Positions 17,706 to 27,227 of a stretch of 64,000 bases of DNA are shown piece after piece (positions within the stretch are counted from its first letter, which is position 1; each line of letters starts with the position of its first letter). Source of the stretch: Sphingomonas paeninsulae (lineage in GTDB: Bacteria; Pseudomonadota; Alphaproteobacteria; Sphingomonadales; Sphingomonadaceae); the NCBI RefSeq assembly GCF_003660165.1, contig NZ_CP032829.1, forward strand, positions 372,001 through 436,000, read 5' to 3'. A program made the translations under genes and the position numbers. Below the pieces are notes generated by a model, which worked only from the letters and a program-made list of their open reading frames with translations, ran no database searches and was not told the origin of the DNA.

Positions 17706-18698
17706 TCAGCCGATCATGGCAAGATCGTGAACATGGACCAGACCGATCGGACGATCTTCTACCTGCGGATCGGTCACAAAAATCACCGTGATCTTTGCAT
17801 CGGCCATCAACGCGGCAGCATCGCCGATCGTTGCATTTGCCGAAACCGTCCTCGGCTGCCGTGACATGACCTGCCCTGCGGTACTCGCAAGATTGGCTTC
17901 GAAAACACGACGAAGGTCACCGTCGGTAATCACGCCGATCAGAAGGCCCTTCTCGTCGATGATACCGGCAATCCCCTTGCCACCTTCGGTAATCTTAAGA
18001 ATGACATCGTGCAGCGATGTGTCGGACGTTACGAGGGGAAGCGGCAGATTGTAGCGAATAAGACGTTCGACAGGCTGCGATCGCCAGCCGATCGAGCCCC
18101 CCGGGTGTAGCTGCATAAGATCGGCACGCGTAAATCCGCGAGCCTGCATCGCAGCAATCGCCAGCGCGTCGCCCAGCGCAAGCATCATCGTGCTGGACGT
18201 CGTCGGCGCAATCCCTTCGGGACAGGCTTCGTCAACCTCAGGGAGCAATACTGTCACGTCGGCATATCGCGCCAGCGGCGAAGGCTGCCGCCCCGTAACC
18301 GCCACGACTGTCGCTGAGATTGCCCGCATATGACGCACGATGGGGAGCAGCTCGGTCGTCGCGCCGGAATTCGAGAATGCGAGAAGCGTGTCGCTCCGCT
18401 GCACCATACCCAGATCGCCATGTGAGGCCTCAGCAGGATGAATAAAGATCGCTGGCGAACCGGTCGACGAAAGTGTTGCCGCAATTTTGCGCCCGACGTG
18501 GCCCGCCTTCCCCATGCCGCTCACGACCACTCTTCCGCTGGTCGCCAAAATCGCCCGGACTGCCAGATCGAAGTTCATATCCAGGCTATCGGCCAACAAA
18601 GCCAACGCGTTCGCCTCTTGCCGGACGACAGATACGCCGACCGAACGATTACGCTGGTCGTCCCCTGTAACCTGCGCAAAAGCAACGTTTCTTTGCAT
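17706..18698 (-). CDS. kdsD: Arabinose-5-phosphate isomerase (KdsD/KpsF)
   Basis: The 330-residue protein interconverts ribulose-5-phosphate and arabinose-5-phosphate, the first step to Kdo. It has an N-terminal SIS domain (RVVVSGMGKAGHVGRKIAATLSSTG, HPAEASHGDLGMV, LLAFSNSGATTELLPIV, TTSSTMMLALGDALAIAAMQARGF, LHPGGSIG) and a C-terminal CBS pair (ILKITEGGKGIAGIIDEKGLLIGVITDGDLRR and the last 55 residues). The ATG at 18698 gives the usual length; the frame extends 13 codons further. It converges with kpsS and completes the Kdo pathway with kdsA and kdsB except for the Kdo-8-phosphate phosphatase, which is not seen here. Its location suits a capsule-linked KpsF-type copy. Confidence 0.93.
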   Translation of the reverse strand: MQRNVAFAQVTGDDQRNRSVGVSVVRQEANALALLADSLDMNFDLAVRAILATSGRVVVSGMGKAGHVGRKIAATLSSTGSPAIFIHPAEASHGDLGMVQRSDTLLAFSNSGATTELLPIVRHMRAISATVVAVTGRQPSPLARYADVTVLLPEVDEACPEGIAPTTSSTMMLALGDALAIAAMQARGFTRADLMQLHPGGSIGWRSQPVERLIRYNLPLPLVTSDTSLHDVILKITEGGKGIAGIIDEKGLLIGVITDGDLRRVFEANLASTAGQVMSRQPRTVSANATIGDAAALMADAKITVIFVTDPQVEDRPIGLVHVHDLAMIG

Positions 18699-18937
18699 CG
18701 TTTTATATGACCCTGGTGTACGCGTACTGCTAATCAAGTATGGGAAATCGGGTGGCTGGTCAATAAATGCCTAGTCCACCAGCCGCCCCAATCGCACTCT
18801 CTGGCGCTTGGAAAACGTGTTTGACCATCCATATCAAAGGGCCGCTGCATACAACCAAGGGCCAGAGCATTTCGCATTTCGCCAACTCGCCTGTCATGGA
18901 ATTCACTGTAATGCACCTAGTCATCAAATCTTAACGT

Positions 18938-19918
18938 ATGAAGAACGCCGCTTTCATCTTGCGCTTTCTCGCCGATGCCGCCGCGCGAGGGGAACGTTCG
19001 GCGCTTGTGACGCTGACCGACGTCATAGGCCGCGCATCCCGCGCGCCCGGAACACAAATGGCAGTTAGTGAAACCGGTGCCTTTGCAGGATCTTTATCGG
19101 GCGGCTGTGTCGAAGCGGCCGTGGTCGGTGAAGCGAAGCGGGTCATTGCCAGCGGCATCGCCGAAACATTGCGGCTGGGCGATGGATCGCCATTTATCGA
19201 CATAAAACTTCCTTGTGGCGGCGGGATCGACCTTTTGATCGCCCCCGCCCCGCCAGTGGCTATTATCGATGAAGCCAGACGTTTGCTCAGTGATCGCATG
19301 GCGATCACACTGTCGATCGGGCGCGACGGTTCTACATCCGTAGAGCTTCAACAAGGGATCGGCCGGAGCGAGTGGCGCAATGGCGTATTTCGGGTGGTAC
19401 ACCATCCCGATCTTCGGTTGGTGATTATCGGCCACGGAGAGGAAACGCGCGCGCTGGCCGCCCTTGCCATAGCTTATGGGGTCGGTGTCTCAGTGCTGAC
19501 TCCTGATAAAACGCTGGCGAATACCCTCGATGCTTCAGGAATGGAGGCAAATTATCTTAAGACATTGAACCATTCCGTCTGGCTGAAAACCGATCGTTAC
19601 ACAGCGGTCGTGTTCCTGTTTCACGACCATGATTGGGAACAGGCGTTACTTGAACAGGCGCTTCAACAGGATGGTTTTTTCATCGGCGCGATGGGGAGTC
19701 GAGCGACTCAGGCCCTGCGGATCGAGGCACTCCATGATCGCGGTGTAGCCCAAGCGAACATAGATCGGCTTGTCGGGCCAATCGGGCTGGTCCCTGCCAC
19801 TCGTGATCCCGAGACGCTGGCTCTTTCGGCGCTTGCCCAGATCGCAATGCATTATGATGAGGCGTACAATACTGATCGACGCCCAACGATTTCGATAACA
19901 GCTGACGCTGCAGAATAA
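18938..19918 (+). CDS. XdhC-family maturation factor for molybdenum hydroxylase
   Basis: The 326-residue protein has the XdhC/CoxI N-terminal domain (GTQMAVSETGAFAGSLSGGCVEAAVV, FIDIKLPCGGGIDLLIAP) and the C-terminal Rossmann domain (LRLVIIGHGEETRALAALA, VFLFHDHDWEQALL, FFIGAMGSRATQALR, IGLVPATRDPETLALSALAQI). Members bind the molybdenum cofactor, help add the terminal sulfido ligand and insert it into xanthine-oxidase-type enzymes. It precedes the PaoABC-like genes by 130 bp in the same direction, so it probably matures that enzyme (PaoD role). The 239-bp region upstream (18699-18937) has no gene but contains an imperfect dyad near 18749-18788. Confidence 0.88.
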   Translation: MKNAAFILRFLADAAARGERSALVTLTDVIGRASRAPGTQMAVSETGAFAGSLSGGCVEAAVVGEAKRVIASGIAETLRLGDGSPFIDIKLPCGGGIDLLIAPAPPVAIIDEARRLLSDRMAITLSIGRDGSTSVELQQGIGRSEWRNGVFRVVHHPDLRLVIIGHGEETRALAALAIAYGVGVSVLTPDKTLANTLDASGMEANYLKTLNHSVWLKTDRYTAVVFLFHDHDWEQALLEQALQQDGFFIGAMGSRATQALRIEALHDRGVAQANIDRLVGPIGLVPATRDPETLALSALAQIAMHYDEAYNTDRRPTISITADAAE

Positions 19919-20047
19919 ATTACCTCAGGCAACTTAAAGGAAGTAACCGATCAAGCGGTGGTGCGTTGTGTTCGGTTGTCTGGGCTTAACGGCTACGCGA
20001 TGACTCGGTCCTTAGACACAAGTCTCGGCATCGGCGGGAAGATGGTA

Positions 20048-20695
20048 ATGAGCGAAAACATGCAGAAAATACCGGAATTTGAAATGTCGAGACGAGGACT
20101 GCTTGCTGCCGGTGCCGCAGGCGTAGCGGTTGCAACAGTCTCGCCGACAGAAGCACAGCGCTCGCCATCAACCGCCCCGCCGGCGACTTCGAAGCTGTCG
20201 CTAACCGTCAACGGCAAACCTCACAACCTGACCGTGGACACACGCACGACCCTGCTCGATCTGCTGCGTGAGAATTTGCACCTGACCGGAACCAAAAAGG
20301 GTTGCGACCACGGCCAGTGTGGCGCTTGCACGGTGATCGTCGATGGCCGCCGCATTAACAGTTGCCTGACACTCGCCGTAATGCACGAAGGTGATGAGGT
20401 TATAACGATCGAGGGACTGGGTACCCCCGACAAACTCCACCCAATGCAAGCCGCTTTCGTCAAGCATGATGGCTATCAATGCGGTTACTGCACACCCGGC
20501 CAGATTTGTTCGGCGGTGTCTGTATTACAGGAAATCAGGGACGGCATCCCAAGCCATGTCAGCGAAAGCCTGACCGCGAAACCCAAAATAACCAATGCCG
20601 AGATGCGCGAACGGATGAGCGGCAACATCTGCCGTTGCGGAGCCTATTCCAACATCATGGAAGCAATGGCCGAAGTCGCGGGAAACCGGGCATGA
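20048..20695 (+). CDS. paoA: Periplasmic aldehyde oxidoreductase, 2Fe-2S subunit (PaoA-like)
   Basis: The 215-residue subunit opens with a Tat signal ([19 protein letters not shown], cleavage near EAQ), so the complex is exported folded. The ferredoxin-like cluster motif is [22 protein letters not shown] and the second cluster domain has [15 protein letters not shown] and [12 protein letters not shown]. These two [2Fe-2S] clusters carry electrons from the molybdenum site to FAD. The frame is open to 19958; the ATG at 20048 follows GGGAAG at good spacing and starts just before the Tat motif, so it is preferred. It overlaps the next gene by ATGA. Confidence 0.92.
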   Translation: MSENMQKIPEFEMSRRGLLAAGAAGVAVATVSPTEAQRSPSTAPPATSKLSLTVNGKPHNLTVDTRTTLLDLLRENLHLTGTKKGCDHGQCGACTVIVDGRRINSCLTLAVMHEGDEVITIEGLGTPDKLHPMQAAFVKHDGYQCGYCTPGQICSAVSVLQEIRDGIPSHVSESLTAKPKITNAEMRERMSGNICRCGAYSNIMEAMAEVAGNRA

Positions 20696-21639
20696 AGTCC
20701 TTCACCTACGAGCGTGCTAAATCCCCGACAGAGGCTGCTGCGGCCGCACGGGTTCATGGCGCTAAATTCATCGCAGGGGGCACCAATTTGCTCGACCTGA
20801 TGAAGCTTCAGATCGAAACCCCGACGCATCTTGTCGACGTCAATGGGCTGGGTTTCGACAAGATAGAGAGCACATCGGAAGGCGGTCTGCGGATCGGCGC
20901 GATGGTTCGTAACACCGACCTTGCCTCCGACATCCGCGTGCGGCGCGATTACGGCGTTTTGTCGCGGGCGCTGCTGTCGGGTGCCTCGGGCCAATTGCGT
21001 AACAAGGCGACGACTGCGGGCAATCTGCTCCAGCGCACGCGGTGTCCGTATTTCTACGATACCAACCAGCCGTGCAACAAACGTGCGCCCGGCAGCGGTT
21101 GTGCGGCGATCGGCGGCTATAGTCGGCAACTCGCGGTCATGGGCACCAGCGAAGCCTGCATCGCGACGCACCCCAGTGACATGGCGGTCGGTATGCGCGC
21201 ACTCGACGCGACGGTCGAAACGGTGAAACCCGATGGACAGACCCGCACCATTCCAATTGCCGACTTTCACCGGTTGCCCGGCGACACGCCCCATATCGAA
21301 ACTGCGCTTGATCCGGGCGAACTGATTACGGCTGTCACCCTGCCCCGGCCCCTCGGTGGCACCCATATCTATCAAAAGGTTCGCGATCGGGCATCCTACG
21401 CATTCGCCCTGATTTCAGTCGCCGCCGTCGTGCAACGCGATGGCACCGGGCGCGTCGCAATTGGTGGCGTTGCCCACAAGCCGTGGCGGATCGACGCCGC
21501 CGACAGGGAAATACCGCGCGGGGCGAAAGCGGTGGCATCGGTCCTGCTCGCAGGCGCAAAGCCAACTCACGATAATGCGTTCAAGCTCACACTGGTCGAG
21601 CGAACGCTCGGCGCGGTGATGGCGCAAGCGAAAGCCTGA
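20692..21639 (+). CDS. paoB: Aldehyde oxidoreductase FAD subunit (PaoB-like)
   Basis: The 315-residue subunit binds FAD through [15 protein letters not shown] and [20 protein letters not shown], the two typical loops of the FAD_binding_5 domain, and ends with the CO-dehydrogenase flavoprotein C-terminal domain ([21 protein letters not shown]). The stretch [22 protein letters not shown] contains three cysteines that in Escherichia PaoB bind an additional [4Fe-4S] cluster, which separates PaoB from XdhB. The start ATG overlaps the paoA stop. There is no signal peptide; export would occur together with the Tat-bearing PaoA. Confidence 0.9.
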   Translation: MKSFTYERAKSPTEAAAAARVHGAKFIAGGTNLLDLMKLQIETPTHLVDVNGLGFDKIESTSEGGLRIGAMVRNTDLASDIRVRRDYGVLSRALLSGASGQLRNKATTAGNLLQRTRCPYFYDTNQPCNKRAPGSGCAAIGGYSRQLAVMGTSEACIATHPSDMAVGMRALDATVETVKPDGQTRTIPIADFHRLPGDTPHIETALDPGELITAVTLPRPLGGTHIYQKVRDRASYAFALISVAAVVQRDGTGRVAIGGVAHKPWRIDAADREIPRGAKAVASVLLAGAKPTHDNAFKLTLVERTLGAVMAQAKA

Positions 21640-21643
21640 TCCC

Positions 21644-23842
21644 ATGAAGTTCGAAACCCCCGCGACCACGAACCCGATCGACCGGCTGAAGGTGATTGGA
21701 AAGCCCCATGATCGCATCGACGGACCGTTAAAGACGACCGGCACTGCTCCCTATGCCTATGAGCGTCACGACGTAGTGCCGAATCAGACTTATGGTTTCA
21801 TCGTAGGCGCGGCGATTGCAAAGGGGCGGATCAGTTCGATGATGCTGGAAGAAGCCAGTCAGGCTCCCGGAGTCCTCAAGATCGTCACATACGAAAACGC
21901 GGGCAAGCTCAACAAGGGTCAGATGAACACCGCCAAATTGCTCGGCGGTCCGGTAATCGAACATTATCATCAGGCAGTTGCGCTGGTGATTGCCGAAACC
22001 TTTGAACAGGCCCGCGCGGCAGCAAGCCTGGTCCGGGTGGATTATGCCCGGACAAAGGGCGCGTTCGATCTCGATGCGCAAAAGGCTTCGGCGACCAAGC
22101 CCGAAAAGGGCAATCCTGATACTGCCGTCGGTGATTTTGCCGGAGCTTTTGCAGCCGCGCCAGTAACCCTAGATGCGACATATACCACGCCGGACCAGAG
22201 CCACGCGATGATGGAACCCCATGCGACAATCGCGGCATGGGAGGGCAACAAACTGACGCTGTGGACGTCGAACCAGATGATCGACTGGAGCGTCAAGGAC
22301 ATGGCGACGACCCTCGGCATTCCAAAAGCGAACATCCGAATGGTGTCGCCGTATATCGGCGGCGGGTTTGGCGGAAAACTGTTCAATCGAGCCGACGTTG
22401 TTCTTGCAGCCGTAGGCGCGCGAGAGGTCGGTCGCCCAGTCAAAATCGCGCTGACCCGGCCGCAGATCATGAATAATACGACGCACCGGCCTGCCACGAT
22501 CCAGCGTATCCGCATCGGGACGACGGCAGCTGGCAAGATCACTGCGATCGGGCATCAAAGCTGGTCGGGGAATCTTCCCAACGGCAGCCCGGAAACAGCC
22601 GTCGACCAGACCCGGCTGCTCTACGCCGGTGCTAACCGGATGACACAGTTGCGACTGGCCGTCCTCGACCTGCCCGAAGGCAATGCGATGCGCGCGCCGG
22701 GTGAAGCGCCCGGCCTCATGGCGCTGGAAATGGCCGTCGATGAAATGGCTGAGAAGCTAAAAATGGACCCGGTCGCGTTCCGGGTTCTGAACGACACACA
22801 GGTCGATCCTGAAAAACCCGAACGGCCGTTTTCGATGCGGCATTTGGTCGATTGCCTGCAACAGGGCGCGGACCGCTTTGGATGGAACAAGCGCGTTGCC
22901 CAACCCGGATCGGTTCGCGACGGCCGCTGGCTGATCGGCATGGGTGTCGCATCGGCTCTACGGAACAATTTGCTGACGAAATCGGCCGCCCGCGTGCGAC
23001 TGAACCGCGAAGGTGTCGTTACCGTCGAAACCGACATGACCGATATCGGAACCGGCAGCTACACCATCATCGCGCAGACCGCCGCCGAAATGATGGGCGT
23101 CCCGATGGACAAGGTCGTGGTGCGATTGGGCGATTCCGCCTTCCCGATCTCTGCTGGGTCGGGCGGCCAATGGGGCGGCAACAACTCGACGGCTGGCGTT
23201 TACGCCGCGTGCGTCAAACTGCGCGAGGCTGTCGCGGCAAAGCTGGGATTCACAGGCGGCGACATCGAATTTTCGGATGGTCGGGTTCAGTCCGGCAATC
23301 GCCAAGCAAAACTGGCCGATGCCGCCCGCGACGGTGAACTCGTTGCCGAAGACCACATCGAATACGGCGACCTCGACAAGAAGTACCAGCAATCGACTTT
23401 CGGCGCGCATTTCGTCGAGGTTGCAGTCGATTCAGCAACCGGCGAAATCCGTGTGCGCCGGATGCTGGCCGTTTGCGCGGCAGGACGTATCCTGAACCCG
23501 AAGTCGGCGCGGAGTCAGGTGATAGGCGCGATGACGATGGGCGTCGGCGCGGCGCTAATGGAAGAACTGGCGGTCGACAAACGGTTCGGCTTTTTCGTCA
23601 ATCACGACCTCGCCGGATATGAGGTGCCGGTCCATGCCGATATCCCTCATCAGGAAGTCGTCTTCCTCGACGAAACCGATCCGATGTCCTCTCCGATGAA
23701 GGCAAAGGGCGTGGGCGAACTCGGCATTTGCGGCGTCGCAGCGGCAGTCGCCAATGCTGTCTATAACGCAACGGGCGTCAGGGTGCGCAATTACCCGGTA
23801 ACGCTGGATAAGTTTCTGGATCGGCTCCCCGCGATGACCTGA
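21644..23842 (+). CDS. paoC: Aldehyde oxidoreductase molybdenum-binding subunit (PaoC-like)
   Basis: The 732-residue catalytic subunit binds the molybdenum cofactor (molybdopterin cytosine dinucleotide in this family). Signature parts are the small-domain DRLKVIGKPHDRIDGPLKTTGTA, the glycine-rich IGGGFGGK, AMRAPGEAPG, the SGGQWGGNNS loop, and the catalytic Glu of KGVGELGICG near the C-terminus. It follows paoB after four bases. The enzyme oxidises aldehydes to acids in the periplasm and is thought to protect against toxic aldehydes. Its 3' end overlaps the convergent nucleotidyltransferase gene by about 65 bp. The natural substrate here is unknown. Confidence 0.93.
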   Translation: MKFETPATTNPIDRLKVIGKPHDRIDGPLKTTGTAPYAYERHDVVPNQTYGFIVGAAIAKGRISSMMLEEASQAPGVLKIVTYENAGKLNKGQMNTAKLLGGPVIEHYHQAVALVIAETFEQARAAASLVRVDYARTKGAFDLDAQKASATKPEKGNPDTAVGDFAGAFAAAPVTLDATYTTPDQSHAMMEPHATIAAWEGNKLTLWTSNQMIDWSVKDMATTLGIPKANIRMVSPYIGGGFGGKLFNRADVVLAAVGAREVGRPVKIALTRPQIMNNTTHRPATIQRIRIGTTAAGKITAIGHQSWSGNLPNGSPETAVDQTRLLYAGANRMTQLRLAVLDLPEGNAMRAPGEAPGLMALEMAVDEMAEKLKMDPVAFRVLNDTQVDPEKPERPFSMRHLVDCLQQGADRFGWNKRVAQPGSVRDGRWLIGMGVASALRNNLLTKSAARVRLNREGVVTVETDMTDIGTGSYTIIAQTAAEMMGVPMDKVVVRLGDSAFPISAGSGGQWGGNNSTAGVYAACVKLREAVAAKLGFTGGDIEFSDGRVQSGNRQAKLADAARDGELVAEDHIEYGDLDKKYQQSTFGAHFVEVAVDSATGEIRVRRMLAVCAAGRILNPKSARSQVIGAMTMGVGAALMEELAVDKRFGFFVNHDLAGYEVPVHADIPHQEVVFLDETDPMSSPMKAKGVGELGICGVAAAVANAVYNATGVRVRNYPVTLDKFLDRLPAMT

Positions 23843-24406
23843 AACGGTGCAGATCGTCGATGGTGTCGATATCGGCAAGTTCCTCTGCCGGCGCGCTCAC
23901 CAATTCGGCCGAGGCGAGCAAACCTCTCGCTCCCCTGTCACCCGCTCCTTCGCAAAGACGGCCAAAAAGAGAACGGGCGAAAAGCGCGGGAGGCATCGGA
24001 ACGCCCCCTGTCACCGACCCCACAACCGGCGCATCTTCTACATCCCACTGCGTCAGCAGCGAACGCAAATGCCGGACGGTAACGAACGGCATATCGCCAA
24101 GGATAATGAGCGCCGCGTCGCAATCTCCCCGTGCTGCGCCCTCGATTCCACAGGCAAGCGATGTCGCCATGCCCTGCCCGGCGTTCGCGTTGATGATGAC
24201 TTCAAAACCCAGCGGCTCCAGCAGAACTCCGACCGCAACGCTGCAAACCGCAATTTTACGTCCGGGCTTCAACTCCATAATCCGCTTGGCCGCGTGAAGG
24301 ACCAGTGGCTGACCGTCCAGATCGACCAGCAATTTGTCCCCCGTTTCAAAACGATTGGACTGGCCCGCCGCAAGCAGCACGGCAGCGACTTGGTCGGCGT
24401 GGATCA
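23778..24406 (-). CDS. MobA/MocA-like molybdopterin nucleotidyltransferase
   Basis: The 209-residue protein has the NTP-transferase start VAAVLLAAGQSNRF, then LLVDLDGQPLVLHAAKRI, GQGMATSLACGIEGA and the metal-site ALIILGDMPFVT, matching MocA, which attaches CMP to molybdopterin. That fits the neighbouring MCD-dependent paoABC genes. I start at ATG 24406 because the conserved fold begins there; the frame stays open to 24524 but the extra 39 residues show no homology. Convergent overlap with paoC is unusual but the last conserved residues (DIDTIDDLHRF) lie before it. Cobalamin or other small nucleotidyltransferase roles are less likely. Confidence 0.82.
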
Positions 24407-24535
24407 TTCTCTGGATTTCGACCGAATTTGATCCCCCGTCAAACCTGTCATCCTCAATGACGAACCCAATCGTAACCGCCTGATCGGGGTAAAGCGGAAC
24501 AAGGAGCGTTCCCGACGCCGGCACGTTCAGGACAT

Positions 24536-25381
24536 ATGCTATCCCTCCTGCCGCTTTCCGAAAAACTGAAACAGACCATCCGGCACAGGGTGACCGCGCT
24601 TTTCAACGACACCGAACGTGGTCAGGTGCCTGTCGTCCGCAGTCCCGATGCGTTTTTGGCTTCGTCATCGGTCGCATGGCGCGTCCACGGCGACGTTGCC
24701 TCGATGATGGTCGGCGGCATCGCCAGCCTGCTGCTCCAGATGCTTCATCCCGCGGTGCTTGCCGGTGTCTGGGATCATTCAAACTTCCGTCAGGATATGC
24801 ACGGTCGACTGAGGCGAACGGCCCGGTTTATCACATTGACGACTTATGGAAATCACGCCGATGCCACGGCGATTATCCACCGGGTACGCACCATCCATTC
24901 GCACGTGACCGGCATCCTCCCCGATGGCACGCCTTATTCCGCGAACGATCCGGCGTTGCTGGCATGGGTTCATGTGACCGAAACGATGAGCTTTCTCGAA
25001 GCCTATATTCGCTACACCGAACCGTTGATGTCCGCCGCCGATCAGGATCGCTATTTTGCCGAAATGGCCCCCATTGGTGAAATGCTGGGCGCGCGCGATC
25101 TTCCCCGTTCGCGCGCGCAGGCAAAGGCGCTCGTCATCGCCACGCGCCCGGAATTAAAAGCAGATCAGCGGACGCGGCAGATCGCGCGACTTATTCTTGC
25201 CCCGCCGGGCTCGGCGCTGATCGGGAATGCTTCCCGCGCGCTCGCCTCACAGGCCGCCGTCGACCTGCTGCCATCTTGGGCGCGCACGATGCACAATTTT
25301 TCGGTGCCGATACTTCGGGTGCCGATCGTGCGCGCCGGTACATTAGGCATTGCCCAGACACTCCGCTGGGCTTTTCGCTGA
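24536..25381 (+). CDS. DUF2236 oxygenase (MpaB/rubber oxygenase-like)
   Basis: The 281-residue protein belongs to the DUF2236 family. Typical segments are SSVAWRVHGDVASMMVGGIASLLLQMLHPAVLAGVWDHS, RLRRTARFITLTTYG, VHRVRTIHSHVTG and LAWVHVTETMSFLEAYIRYTEPL. The many histidines fit the haem-binding role shown for the latex-clearing protein Lcp and for MpaB relatives, but no substrate can be inferred. It has no signal peptide. It is divergent from the nucleotidyltransferase and followed by the CoA-transferase gene after 121 bp. Confidence 0.82.
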   Translation: MLSLLPLSEKLKQTIRHRVTALFNDTERGQVPVVRSPDAFLASSSVAWRVHGDVASMMVGGIASLLLQMLHPAVLAGVWDHSNFRQDMHGRLRRTARFITLTTYGNHADATAIIHRVRTIHSHVTGILPDGTPYSANDPALLAWVHVTETMSFLEAYIRYTEPLMSAADQDRYFAEMAPIGEMLGARDLPRSRAQAKALVIATRPELKADQRTRQIARLILAPPGSALIGNASRALASQAAVDLLPSWARTMHNFSVPILRVPIVRAGTLGIAQTLRWAFR

Positions 25382-25502
25382 TCGGGCTACCGGGGGTTGC
25401 GTCACTTCGGCCAAATCTCCAGACGGAATGCGTGTGGCGTGGTCATTGCAGCACTCGACCGGCCGACCCACAATGCGATTTCCGCCTGAAGGACTGCCGA
25501 CG

Positions 25503-26741
25503 ATGACAGACGTATCCACCGGCCCACTCGCCGGCCTCCGTGTCCTTGACCTGTCGCGGGTGCTTGCAGGGCCGTGGAGCACGCAGGCGCTTGGCGATCT
25601 TGGTGCTGACGTCGTGAAAGTCGAACAGCCGGGGCAAGGGGACGACACCCGTCGATGGGGACCGCCATTCCTTGAAGATGGTTCGGGTGACTCCGCCTAT
25701 TACCTTTGTGCCAACCGGAACAAGCGGTCTGTCGCCATCAACATGGCCGATCCGCGCGGTGCCGACCTCATCCGAAAGATGGCGGCAGACGTGGACATAG
25801 TGGTCGAGAATTTTCGCGTCGGCGGCTTGGCGAAATACGGCCTCGACTACGCAACGCTCAGCGCCATCAACCCGCGCCTCATTTATTGCTCGATCACCGG
25901 TTTTGGGCAGGATGGTCCGTATAAGGATCGCGGCGGCTATGACTTTCTTGTTCAGGGGATGAGCGGCCTTATGTCGGTCACGGGACGCCCTGATGGGGAA
26001 CCCGGCAGCGGCCCGATGAAGGTCGGAATACCGATCAGCGATCTCGTGACCGGTCTTTACGCAACCATCTCTATCCTCGCGGCGGTCGCTCACCGCGAAC
26101 GGACAGGCAAGGGTCAGCAGATCGACATGGCGCTTCTGGATACTCAGGTCGCGCTTCTCGCCAATCAGGCGTCCGGCTATCTCAACGGCGGCGTGAAGCC
26201 GCAGCGGCTCGGCAACAAACACTCGATTGTCGTTCCCTATCAGGACTTTACCTGCGCGGACGGGGATATTCTGGTTGCCTTGGGTAACGACAGGCAGTTC
26301 CAGTCATTCTGCGCTTTACTTAAGCTGCCAGAGATTGCCGGCGATCCGCGATTTCAGGACAATGCCGGTCGGAGCACGCACCGCGACGCCCTGTTGGCGG
26401 CATTGGGAGCAGCCATCGTGCAATGGCGCGCCGACGACCTGCTCGCCGCGATGGACGGCGCCAAATTGCCCGGCGGACGCATAAACGAGATACCAGAGAT
26501 ACTTGCAGACCCACATATCGCCGCGCGGGGCGTCATCAGGCCGATGACGCGGTCGGACGGCACCGAAGTGCGCGTGCTTGGTTATCCCGGCAAATTTTCG
26601 GCGACACCTCCGACATACCGCCGGGCGCCTCCTCGCTCTGGCGAAAACACTGCCGAAGTCCTGCGCGACCTGCTGGGGATCGACGAAACCACTCTCGCTG
26701 CGTTGATAAAGGCCGGAATCGTCGCAGAACGGCTCGGTTAA
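25503..26741 (+). CDS. Family III (CaiB/BaiF) CoA-transferase
   Basis: The 412-residue protein opens with PLAGLRVLDLSRVLAGPWSTQALGDLGADVVKVEQP, the standard family start, and contains NRNKRSVAIN, VENFRVGGLAKYGLDY, CSITGFGQDGPY and GGYDFLVQGMSGLMSVTG. The catalytic Asp that forms the glutamyl/aspartyl-CoA anhydride intermediate is probably Asp180 in IPISDLVTGL. These enzymes move CoA between carboxylic acids in the cytoplasm. The frame is open upstream to 25350 but conservation starts at this ATG. The substrate is unknown. The small gene 26750-27004 follows by eight bases. Confidence 0.92.
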   Translation: MTDVSTGPLAGLRVLDLSRVLAGPWSTQALGDLGADVVKVEQPGQGDDTRRWGPPFLEDGSGDSAYYLCANRNKRSVAINMADPRGADLIRKMAADVDIVVENFRVGGLAKYGLDYATLSAINPRLIYCSITGFGQDGPYKDRGGYDFLVQGMSGLMSVTGRPDGEPGSGPMKVGIPISDLVTGLYATISILAAVAHRERTGKGQQIDMALLDTQVALLANQASGYLNGGVKPQRLGNKHSIVVPYQDFTCADGDILVALGNDRQFQSFCALLKLPEIAGDPRFQDNAGRSTHRDALLAALGAAIVQWRADDLLAAMDGAKLPGGRINEIPEILADPHIAARGVIRPMTRSDGTEVRVLGYPGKFSATPPTYRRAPPRSGENTAEVLRDLLGIDETTLAALIKAGIVAERLG

Positions 26742-26749
26742 GAACGTAA

Positions 26750-27004
26750 ATGGCAAAGAAATACGTCCTGACCGCCACTTTACCGGACGGTTATGTCAAG
26801 ACAATCGGTCCAACCGCCGTAGCCTTCACTCATTACTGGCGATTGGTCGCGCACCTCGACAACGGAAAGACCGAGGTGTTCTGGGGCCATACCAAATCAC
26901 TTGCCGAAGCGAAGAAAAAACAGGCCGCCGCGACCGGCCCCGGCGCAAATCGGGGCTGGACGCGCTATGATTTCGAAATAGTCGAACTCACCCGCACAGC
27001 TTAA
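26750..27004 (+). CDS. Small conserved-looking protein, unknown function
   Basis: The 84-residue basic protein (KKYVLTATLPDG, HYWRLVAHLDNGKTEVFWGHTKSLAEAKKKQ) looks like a compact alpha-beta domain with no signal peptide or membrane segment. I do not recognise the family. It starts eight bases after the CoA-transferase stop, so it is probably co-transcribed. Codon use resembles its neighbours. The 223-bp gap after it contains no gene. Confidence 0.6.
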   Translation: MAKKYVLTATLPDGYVKTIGPTAVAFTHYWRLVAHLDNGKTEVFWGHTKSLAEAKKKQAAATGPGANRGWTRYDFEIVELTRTA

Positions 27005-27227
27005 CCCACCCGCCACAGGGCCGCGCATACGAAACCAGCGATCGAACCATCGAAAACGCTGTGTTGGAAACTTTCTGAGTATGCGATCCGTTGGACAGGC
27101 AAACCCAAAACAGGTCAGCACTGCCCTTCACTCGAAGCCTGAAACTAACCTATCCGTATCCGGGAAATTAAGGTGGCCTTTCTGTCGACCCGGTAACGGT
27201 GATTACAATTCTTTCTGAGGAGTTTGC

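Noticed and set aside
24407-24524. Longer N-terminus for the MobA-like protein
   Set aside because: The NTP-transferase fold starts right after the ATG at 24406, and the extra residues would almost reach the divergent gene, leaving no promoter.
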